A DNA stretch of 64,000 nt from Flavobacteriales bacterium (GTDB taxonomy: Bacteria; Bacteroidota; Bacteroidia; UBA10329). Under the pieces are notes generated by a model. The model did not search any database. It was not told the DNA's origin and saw only the letters and a list, made by a program, of their open reading frames with translations. This document shows, one piece after another, positions 57,132-64,000 of the stretch; positions within the stretch are counted from its first letter, which is position 1, and every line of letters starts with the position of its first letter. A program made the position numbers and the translations under genes. The stretch lies in contig JAIPBM010000007.1 in NCBI GenBank assembly GCA_021739695.1, positions 1 to 64,000 on the forward strand. The letters run 5' to 3'.

Positions 57132-59362
57132 TGCGGTTCGACAAACACGTTTTCTTTTCTGCTCTTGCGGTTGTATTGCTGGCCGTTCTGGTCTGTTTCC
57201 GGTTTTTTGGTGATGTGATCATGCATCCAGATGAATTTCTATTCGGTGCATCGGGCGATGGATTGAAGAATTATTTCTCGGTTGCCTATCAAGTAATTCA
57301 TGGCGAAGGAACTTGGTTCCGTGGTATGCTTTATCCGTATGGCGATCATTTGATCTTTGCAGATGGCCAACCGCTTCTCACAAAAATTCTTTCGTGGTTC
57401 ATAGAACCGGATGTGAACAATGGCCCGCAGATCATTGCCATTATGAATCTGCTGATGATCGGCAGCCTCGTTATCACCGCTTGGTCCGTGCATCGGCTGC
57501 TGGTTTGGAATTATGTGAATCCGTGGTTTGCGGTTCCTTTCTCGTTGACCATCGCCTTTCTAAGTCCACAGCTGGCGCGTTTCATCGGCCATTACGCTTT
57601 GGCTTACACTTTTTTCGTGCCGATGAGTTGGCTGCTGATTGCAGGATTCGCTCGAACCAATTGGCCGTGGTTGCTTTCGGCTTTCACTTCGGTTGTCGTG
57701 TTGGGTTTCGCTTTCCTTCATCCTTATTACGAATTCATTTTTGTGATTTTTCTAGGTTCCGTATTGGGTTGGGAATTGCTGATAAAGAAGTTCCGAATCG
57801 CTGACGTTAAAAACCTGCTACCACAACTGTTTGCATTGGTTGCTCCGCTTGTCCTTTTCATGCTTTATCAAAAATGGGTTGACCCGTATACTGATAGACC
57901 AACAGCTCCTTCGGGCATTTTCGATTACGTAACCACATTTCAGAGTGTGTTTGTTCCGGTGGCCGATCCATTCCGAACTCTTTTCAATTCATACTTCTTC
58001 CGAATTTTCATTCCTGGAAGCTGGGAAGGCAACGCTTACATCGGCATGGTGGCTTCGTTCACAGCATTTGCGTCTTTCTTGGCAATGGGCAAGCGATTAT
58101 TTCATCGTAAGTGGAAAACGCTCTCGCATCCGATATTGCCGGAAACACTCAAAATCGTTTTCATTCCTGGAATCCTAACCTTGCTGTTTGCAATGGGTTT
58201 GTTTCACAAACTCGGACTTTATTGGCTTTCAGATTTCATCACGCCTATAAAGCAGTTCCGGTCACTTGGTAGAATTGCATGGATCTTCTACTACACGCTC
58301 TCCATTTGGACGGTTTATCATCTCTATGTCATGTTCCGCCATTTCCGCTCGGTGAACAAGGGCAAGTACGCGTATCACATTTCATTGATCATTGGATTGT
58401 GCGCCTTCCTTTGGATGTTGGACGCCATTGTAAATATCAAGCACAATAAGCTGCAGATGATCGACCAGACGGCACATGAAGCATTTTCAGATAAATATGT
58501 ATCCCAATGGAAGACGGCTGGTGTTGTTATTGAAGATCATCAAGCCATTATGCCTTTGCCCTTTGCGCTGATCGGTTCTGAAAAGATAAGCCTGCAAGTG
58601 GGTCACAACAGTTCGTTACACGCCATAAAAGCTTCGTTCTCTTCGGGTCTCCCAATAGTTGGCGGTGCTTTATCAAGAACTTCATTGGATGTGACTCAAA
58701 AGTCTGCGCAACTTGTCAGCAATATCCTTTTTCCACGACCAATTCTGGACGCATTTGATCAGAACAAAAAGCTGTTGTTTCTGCAATCTGACGAACCTCT
58801 TACTGCGGAAGAACAACTGCTACTATCCAACGCAGAATTGGTGTTTCAGAATGCCGATTATCGTCTCTACTCTACCACGATTTCCAATATTCGCTCACTG
58901 TACGAGCACGCTTCATCACTTCCTGATTCAGTTGAATTTTCGCTGAGCAACTGCTACATCAAACCTTTGGAATTTGAAGATCATGCGGAAGAACTTTGGG
59001 GTTCACCAAGCTATGAAATGAGCTCGTCCGACAAGATCATCGACACGGTTTTTAGCCAGTCGGATACGTTGAATATCAGCTATTGGGTTAAGGTTGACCC
59101 GAATGCAGAACTGTTGCCAAACCGAGTTTATTCTATTGATCGTGTGTGGCAATCCGACAGAGGAATTGATAGAACTCCGAACCTTCAAGACGGCTGGCTT
59201 TTCGTTTCTGAAAACCTGATAACAGAAGCTGGCAAGCGTCATGTTTATACGATCTATGCACGAGGCGGAACACTGAGCCGAATACAATTACGGGCAGCCG
59301 ATCAGACGATCATTCACCGCGAAGGAGAACAGGTCTACTTGAACAATATTCCGCTACACTGA
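57131..59362 (+). CDS. polytopic membrane protein with C-terminal soluble domain
   Basis: A 743-residue inner-membrane protein. About 12 membrane segments lie in residues 6-440, then a 300-residue soluble part follows. The start is GTG at 57131, sharing a base with the GT2 stop (TAGTG). The first helix is preceded by basic residues, as expected for a cytoplasmic N-terminus. The extracytoplasmic loop after helix 1 (PDEFLFGASGDGLKNYFSVAYQV) is acidic, as in GT-C transferases. Together with the GT2 gene it could build and transfer a lipid-linked sugar, but no catalytic motif proves this. Confidence 0.68.
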   Translation: MRFDKHVFFSALAVVLLAVLVCFRFFGDVIMHPDEFLFGASGDGLKNYFSVAYQVIHGEGTWFRGMLYPYGDHLIFADGQPLLTKILSWFIEPDVNNGPQIIAIMNLLMIGSLVITAWSVHRLLVWNYVNPWFAVPFSLTIAFLSPQLARFIGHYALAYTFFVPMSWLLIAGFARTNWPWLLSAFTSVVVLGFAFLHPYYEFIFVIFLGSVLGWELLIKKFRIADVKNLLPQLFALVAPLVLFMLYQKWVDPYTDRPTAPSGIFDYVTTFQSVFVPVADPFRTLFNSYFFRIFIPGSWEGNAYIGMVASFTAFASFLAMGKRLFHRKWKTLSHPILPETLKIVFIPGILTLLFAMGLFHKLGLYWLSDFITPIKQFRSLGRIAWIFYYTLSIWTVYHLYVMFRHFRSVNKGKYAYHISLIIGLCAFLWMLDAIVNIKHNKLQMIDQTAHEAFSDKYVSQWKTAGVVIEDHQAIMPLPFALIGSEKISLQVGHNSSLHAIKASFSSGLPIVGGALSRTSLDVTQKSAQLVSNILFPRPILDAFDQNKKLLFLQSDEPLTAEEQLLLSNAELVFQNADYRLYSTTISNIRSLYEHASSLPDSVEFSLSNCYIKPLEFEDHAEELWGSPSYEMSSSDKIIDTVFSQSDTLNISYWVKVDPNAELLPNRVYSIDRVWQSDRGIDRTPNLQDGWLFVSENLITEAGKRHVYTIYARGGTLSRIQLRAADQTIIHREGEQVYLNNIPLH

Positions 59363-59363
59363 A

Positions 59364-60644
59364 ATGGAATTTTCTGGTTTCCGAAAGACGCTTGCTTGGC
59401 TATTTGCTGTTGGAGTCTGTTTGTTCATCACCAAAATGTATCACTTTGGAGATCGGATGGATGACGTGATCTGGTCCGATCAAGAAGGGTATTACGTCTA
59501 TTTACCTGCCATTTTCATCCACGGTGGATTCGAACACGTAGAATGTATTTCCGGTTGTGACATTGTAGAAACCGCGAACGGAACACGTGCTTTTACTAAG
59601 TACACTTATGGTGTGGCGCTTTTAGAAAGTCCGTTCTTTCTGGTCGCCAATGCAATGGCGCATGTTCTTGGATATCCAAGAGACGGCCGTTCCATGCCAT
59701 ACGTGTGGGCAGTAATGATAGCTGCCATTTTTTACATGCTTGCAGGTTTGCGGTTGCTCGCCAAATTGCTTTCAGAACTTGGGTTCAGTCGCCTTGTTTC
59801 GTGGCTTGTTTCCCTTGGAATGTTGTTCGGAACAAACCTTTTCCATTACACTTTCCGAGAATCGGGAATGTCGCATGTTTATTCGTTTTTCCTGTTTTCT
59901 GCGTTGATCTATGGCTCGCATCGAAAATTGAATTCCGAGCATCTGAAGTGGCGGTTAATGACTGCCGTTAGTTTAGCGCTTATCATCCTTATTCGACCAA
60001 CCAACGTAATTGCCATTCTCATTCCAATGCTTTGGGGAATTGACACGAAAAACTTTAAAAACCACCTCAAAAAATGGTTCAGCGATTTTCGATGGTTCCT
60101 GTTGTTTGGTTTGACACTTGCTATCCTTTTTCTGCCACAAATGCTTTACTGGAAGCACATGACGGGCAGTTATATTTTCTATTCATACGGAAGTGAAGGT
60201 TTCGTTTTCTGGAACCGTCCGAAAATGTTGAAAGTCCTGTTCAGCCCACAAAATGGCTGGTTGATCTATTCACCAATTGCTCTATTAGGACTATTGGGAA
60301 TTGGAATGATGATCAAACGCCATCAAAAAGGATGGCTACTTCCGATTGTTACTTTGTCGCTTGCAACATACATTTTCGGAAGTTGGTGGGCTTGGTGGTT
60401 TGGTGGCGCTTTCGGTCACCGCTGTTATGTCGATTTTCTTCCAATACTTGCGTTGCCATCAGCTTTCGCGGTCGCTGAAATAGGAAAATCAAACCGTATA
60501 GTTGCGCTTGGCTTCGCAATAATGGCAATACTCGCCCTCTACGTCAACCTCAGAATGAGTTACGTTTACGAAGGGATGTGGGACGGCCCGAATTGGGGCT
60601 GGTACGATTATATCGGAAAACTAAAACAGGCTTTCTTCCGCTAA
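59364..60644 (+). CDS. polytopic membrane protein, GT-C-like
   Basis: A 426-residue inner-membrane protein with about 10 membrane segments. The first loop (DRMDDVIWSDQEGYYVYLPAIFIHG) is Asp/Glu-rich, and FHYTFRESGMSHVYSFFLF and GSWWAWWFGGAFGHRCYVDFLPILALPSAFA are unusual, conserved-looking stretches. The acidic loop after helix 1 fits the GT-C glycosyltransferase layout, but no family can be given. It starts 1 base after the preceding stop and overlaps by 4 bases, tail to tail, with the minus-strand surface protein gene. Confidence 0.68.
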   Translation: MEFSGFRKTLAWLFAVGVCLFITKMYHFGDRMDDVIWSDQEGYYVYLPAIFIHGGFEHVECISGCDIVETANGTRAFTKYTYGVALLESPFFLVANAMAHVLGYPRDGRSMPYVWAVMIAAIFYMLAGLRLLAKLLSELGFSRLVSWLVSLGMLFGTNLFHYTFRESGMSHVYSFFLFSALIYGSHRKLNSEHLKWRLMTAVSLALIILIRPTNVIAILIPMLWGIDTKNFKNHLKKWFSDFRWFLLFGLTLAILFLPQMLYWKHMTGSYIFYSYGSEGFVFWNRPKMLKVLFSPQNGWLIYSPIALLGLLGIGMMIKRHQKGWLLPIVTLSLATYIFGSWWAWWFGGAFGHRCYVDFLPILALPSAFAVAEIGKSNRIVALGFAIMAILALYVNLRMSYVYEGMWDGPNWGWYDYIGKLKQAFFR

Positions 60645-63600
60645 CGGACCATCGAGAAAGTGCCGTGATAAAGATGCGGCTCGCCCAGTAGATCAACTGT
60701 TTCAATCTTATAAATATAAATTCCCTGAGGAACTAATTTCCCATGGAACTTACCATCCCAACCATTATCTAAACTGGATGAGAAGAACAATTCTTGATCC
60801 CATCGATTGTAAATGGTCATGTTGAATGACATGAGGCTTTGACCCTGTGGAACCCACACTTCATTCACTCCGTTGTTGTTTGGCGTAAACGCGTTAGGGA
60901 TATACAAGGTGTAATGCGGATCGACCTGCAAAGTGCCATAAGTAGTATCCAAACATCCGTGCTGCGTTGCTACAATCTGCGTAATCGAATACATTCCAGT
61001 GTCGGGGTATTCGTAGATGGTTTCCATTGAAATCACGTGATCTTCGAAAGGATGAAATGTGAATTCGCTGCTCACAATACTATCTGCCAAGTTGGTGACA
61101 GTGACAACTGGATCAATGATGTCCAGATGCTGAGAACTCAACGAAAACAAAGCCGTTGGCTTCTTATAAACCTGTAGATAGTTGTTTTTCACTTCACTAT
61201 CTGCGCAACCTTGTGCCGTTACTACATTTAAACGAACGGTGTAAGTACCAGCTTCGAACATACTCGTGGGATTTCGAAGGCTTGAAGAAGTACCATTTCC
61301 GAACGTCCAAGTACGGTACAAAGAGCTGTTACCGTTATAAGATTGATCTTCGAAGCTAACGAGCAACGGCTCACATCCTTCCAACACATCGCTTGAGAAA
61401 TTAGCAACCGGCATTTCATAGACTTGAATTGTTCCTACAAATGGTTCGCTGATGCAACCATTATCTTCGATGATCAAGGTGACATTTTGCGGCCCTGGTG
61501 CATTGAAAATGATGCCTTGTGGCTGACGAAGTATGGAACCAGTAGGAAATCCTACGGGACCGAAATTCCAAGAAAAACTGGCATTCGGCCCAAAATATCC
61601 GCTAGCAAGTAGATTGAAAGAATTCACGTTAAAACACTTTCCATCTGGAATGGCAAACTCAGCAGTTGGCGTTGGGAAAACGGTTACCTGAACCGTATCG
61701 TAGTTCTTACACCCTTGCTCTTCTGCTTTCAACACGTAATTCAAGACCTGAACATCATGTGTTGGATTGACCAATTGAACTGTGGTGAGAGAAGCAGTTG
61801 GATCCAACACTCCATTGATCGGTGTCCAACTGTAATTGACACCAGCTATTGGTGCTGAACCGATAGGACCAGAATCGCCAGAACAAAAAGAAATATCTGA
61901 GCCAGCATTCACGGCTGGCGGCCCTAATATTTCTATCTGTGCCGTTTGATTGATGGAAACGCATCCGTTCCAAGCCACGGTCAGATCTACATCGTAAATA
62001 CCAGGAGCAGCCCAAAGCACAGCCAACGGTCCAATTCCATTTCCGTTGGTAATTGTTCCACCCACAAAATTCCATTGAAACTGAGCTGCAGCATTCGCAT
62101 TTCCTGTATAATTTACCAACATAGGAGTGCCCGCGCAACCCACAGCTGGAAGATTGAAATCGGCCGTTGGTGGTGGCGTAATGGTTACAAGCACCGTATC
62201 ATCATTGGAACAGCCATCGCTTCGGGTAACTGTTACGATGTATTCCATATCCACTTGAGGCGTACAAAGCGGATTGTAAATTCCCGTATTGGAAAGATCG
62301 GTAGCTGGACTCCATTGAAATGTACTGTTCGGAGCGCTGGAACTCGCATTGAGTAGCACACTTCCACCAATGCATACCGAAACATCGTTTCCTGCAAAAG
62401 GCGTTGGGCCGTCATCTACGGTTACGGTTACGGAATCTGAAACCGCAGCAGAACCGCAGTTATCGGTTACCGAAACGTGATAGACCGTAGTTTGCGTTGG
62501 TGCTGGAGTGATATTCTGCGACACTCCAAGTCCATTGTCCCACGTATATGTAAAGAGACCTCCGCCACCTTCTGCAACGCACCATGAAATGGCGTTTCCA
62601 ACACAAATGGTCGTGTCATTACTTGTGGTGGTACTGATGGGAGAAAGGTCATTAATGTAGATTCGAAATGTATCTGTAAGGCCACACGTGGATGTGACCA
62701 CCACAAATTCAACGTACTCTATTCCTTCAGCAACATTATCGTTGATAGGAGAAATGGTAAACGAGACGCTATTCTGCCCAGCAGGAATAATGATCGTGCT
62801 GTCGGTCTGATTAAGTTCTGGTATCGGATCGTAGTCAATTCCCCAACCTGCGGTCGAGCCAGAAATCCAAATAGGCACAGGGAAATCCTGTGTGATAACC
62901 GAGCCATTGAGCGTAAGGGTCACTGTAGCATCGTTACAGCCTTCGTAAGCTGTAGAATCTGCAGCGGCAGTGGCTGTTTCAACCACGATACTTCCTGTCG
63001 TCAAACTATTCTCCTCAATAAAACAACTCGTGTCGAAGCTCTGATCAAATCCACCATCAGATTGCAAAAACCTTAGATGATACGTTTCTCCGCAGATCAC
63101 ATCTCTTGATGCTGTCATCACAGTTGTTATTCCTCCGAACACCAAAAGAGGATTACCTACATTATCAATGTAATAGGCGGGATTTCCGCAACCTTGGTTG
63201 TTGATGGTCGTGATCTGAATTGGGGTTGAAGTGCCAGGGATGAGGGCAATATTAGTCTCTGCCAACGGGACACTTACGCCAGTTATCGTGATGGCAAAAG
63301 GATCTACATAATTAGAACAAGAAAAATTTGGATGCTCTTCTGAACAGAAGACATACTTGAACTGTACGTAATCTGCATTTGGAACGAAATCAAACTCAAG
63401 AATAATGGCATCTCCAGATGTTTCCCCAGTAAGGTTGTCTAAATAGGCACTTCCAGGTGTTCCAAGATCGGTTGAAGCAAAATTGATCTCAGGTTGAGCT
63501 GCTTCCGTGACATCGCCATTGCTTAATCCAACGCCTGAAGAAATCCCCAGACCAGTTGGATTGGCTGCTGTTGTAAACGCGCCAATAGCCAGTGGCGAAC

Positions 63601-63766
63601 CTGTAATGGAAGCGTTACTAACCACAACTCCAGGGCCGGCAATGATCTCTGCTAATTGCTGTGCAGTCTGACCTGTTGTCACCACCATTTGCGCAGAAAC
63701 ATTGGCCACAAGCAAAAGCAATGAGACAAGAATAAAAAGGATGAATCTGTTGAACCTCAAGGTCAA
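60641..63766 (-). CDS. secreted PKD-domain surface protein with gliding/T9SS C-terminal domain
   Basis: A 1041-residue exported protein. The signal peptide (1-25, ending NVSAQ) is followed by a choice-of-anchor L domain (about 28-255, including YVQFKYVFCSEEHPNFSCS). Beta-sandwich and PKD-like domains fill the rest (about 380-950), with repeated WxFGPVG- and SWxFG-like segments such as FSWNFGPVG and RTWTFGNGT. The C-terminal domain (about 955-1041, FTPNNNGVNEVWVPQ ... YNRWDQELF ... PQGIYIYKI) is the gliding-motility-associated type used by type IX secretion. It is probably displayed on the cell surface or released for adhesion. The following partial gene has the same C-domain. Confidence 0.9.
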   Translation of the reverse strand: MTLRFNRFILFILVSLLLLVANVSAQMVVTTGQTAQQLAEIIAGPGVVVSNASITGSPLAIGAFTTAANPTGLGISSGVGLSNGDVTEAAQPEINFASTDLGTPGSAYLDNLTGETSGDAIILEFDFVPNADYVQFKYVFCSEEHPNFSCSNYVDPFAITITGVSVPLAETNIALIPGTSTPIQITTINNQGCGNPAYYIDNVGNPLLVFGGITTVMTASRDVICGETYHLRFLQSDGGFDQSFDTSCFIEENSLTTGSIVVETATAAADSTAYEGCNDATVTLTLNGSVITQDFPVPIWISGSTAGWGIDYDPIPELNQTDSTIIIPAGQNSVSFTISPINDNVAEGIEYVEFVVVTSTCGLTDTFRIYINDLSPISTTTSNDTTICVGNAISWCVAEGGGGLFTYTWDNGLGVSQNITPAPTQTTVYHVSVTDNCGSAAVSDSVTVTVDDGPTPFAGNDVSVCIGGSVLLNASSSAPNSTFQWSPATDLSNTGIYNPLCTPQVDMEYIVTVTRSDGCSNDDTVLVTITPPPTADFNLPAVGCAGTPMLVNYTGNANAAAQFQWNFVGGTITNGNGIGPLAVLWAAPGIYDVDLTVAWNGCVSINQTAQIEILGPPAVNAGSDISFCSGDSGPIGSAPIAGVNYSWTPINGVLDPTASLTTVQLVNPTHDVQVLNYVLKAEEQGCKNYDTVQVTVFPTPTAEFAIPDGKCFNVNSFNLLASGYFGPNASFSWNFGPVGFPTGSILRQPQGIIFNAPGPQNVTLIIEDNGCISEPFVGTIQVYEMPVANFSSDVLEGCEPLLVSFEDQSYNGNSSLYRTWTFGNGTSSSLRNPTSMFEAGTYTVRLNVVTAQGCADSEVKNNYLQVYKKPTALFSLSSQHLDIIDPVVTVTNLADSIVSSEFTFHPFEDHVISMETIYEYPDTGMYSITQIVATQHGCLDTTYGTLQVDPHYTLYIPNAFTPNNNGVNEVWVPQGQSLMSFNMTIYNRWDQELFFSSSLDNGWDGKFHGKLVPQGIYIYKIETVDLLGEPHLYHGTFSMVR

Positions 63767-63806
63767 AATTTTGGCGCGCGAATTTACTTAATCGTTTACG
63801 ATAATG

Positions 63807-64000
63807 CTACTTCAGCAATGTTACGTGCCCGGATTCCTTGATGATCGTGTTTTTCACGGAACGGGCTAGTATTCGATAGGCATAGACGCCCAAAGGCATG
63901 ATCTGGTTGCCTCGATTATTCAATGTTCCATTCCATTTTTCAAATGGGTCAGTTGAGTGAAAAATCAGCTTGCCCCATCGGTCATAAACCCACATTTCGT
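63807..64000 (-). CDS. C-terminal part of a second gliding/T9SS-type surface protein (partial)
   Basis: The reading frame enters from the right edge and continues to a stop at 63807. About 64 residues are visible: WVYDRWGKLIFHSTDPFEKWNGTL ... MPLGVYAYRILARS ... GHVTLLK. They match the same C-terminal sorting domain as the neighbour at 60641 (YNRWDQELFF ... PQGIYIYKI). An internal ATG exists at 63995, but the codon before it is sense, so the gene starts beyond the window. It ends 40 bases before the next gene's start. Confidence 0.85.
   Translation of the reverse strand, partial: EMWVYDRWGKLIFHSTDPFEKWNGTLNNRGNQIMPLGVYAYRILARSVKNTIIKESGHVTLLK

Overview
The window is a chromosomal segment of a Bacteroidota bacterium, most likely a flavobacterium-like lineage. 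The pointers are a type IX secretion/gliding C-terminal domain protein with PKD and choice-of-anchor L modules, a TonB-dependent receptor with a carboxypeptidase-like N-domain, a two-component-type propeller protein, Spy/CpxP-like small periplasmic proteins beside an ECF sigma factor, and few visible Shine-Dalgarno sites. The order miaB, sigma-54 activator, lptE, TPR-like protein, secG, groES, groEL (49.5-56.2 kb) also looks Bacteroidota-like. I see no tRNA, rRNA, CRISPR array, transposase or phage gene. No gap between genes exceeds 300 bases.

Layout. 0-6.5 kb, minus strand: citrate synthase; an ECF sigma operon; and a split transketolase whose two halves are separated by a von Willebrand factor A (VWA) protein gene. 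6.7-13.9 kb: a sodium:solute symporter, a penicillin/AHL acylase-type Ntn hydrolase, an orphan OmpR-type regulator, a large membrane protein and a lipoprotein. 14.0-22.0 kb, plus strand: an AraC-type regulator, then a compact set encoding a PqqD-like protein, an ATP-grasp ligase, a four-helix-bundle protein, a PLP decarboxylase with an unusual N-terminal tail, a urea-transporter/M23 fusion, an outer-membrane barrel and a TPR protein. 22.2-29.6 kb: a second-type DnaE, a propeller-adenylate cyclase, a Spy-like protein and an NTF2-like lipoprotein. 29.6-36 kb: pirin, small membrane proteins, a paraoxonase-like protein, OsmC, DUF1801 and an M19 dipeptidase. 36-41.5 kb: HtrA, DapF, an acetyltransferase, MltG and a phosphohexomutase. 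41.5-43.7 kb: a duplicated family of unknown periplasmic proteins and two small membrane proteins. 43.8-49.4 kb: a TonB receptor, a GT-C-like membrane protein and a class A beta-lactamase-like protein. 49.5-56.2 kb: the conserved chaperonin/secG/lptE/miaB block. 56.4-64 kb: GT2 plus two polytopic membrane proteins, then large surface proteins.

The most interesting region is 14.0-22.0 kb. A PqqD-like protein (the fold of RiPP recognition elements) and an ATP-grasp ligase sit directly upstream of a diaminopimelate-decarboxylase-like enzyme. That enzyme carries about 45 extra N-terminal residues containing YERPII, resembling the YxxPxL leader motif that such recognition elements bind. Downstream genes encode an inner-membrane channel fused to a periplasmic M23-like domain, an outer-membrane barrel and a TPR protein. 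They overlap or nearly abut, as if product synthesis were coupled to a trans-envelope route. This function is inferred; no end product can be read from the sequence.

A second theme is short dispersed repeats in gaps and at gene edges. The clearest cases flank the four-helix-bundle and decarboxylase genes. One lies in frame in the 5' part of the lptE ORF, and another occurs twice, 34 kb apart, in opposite orientation.
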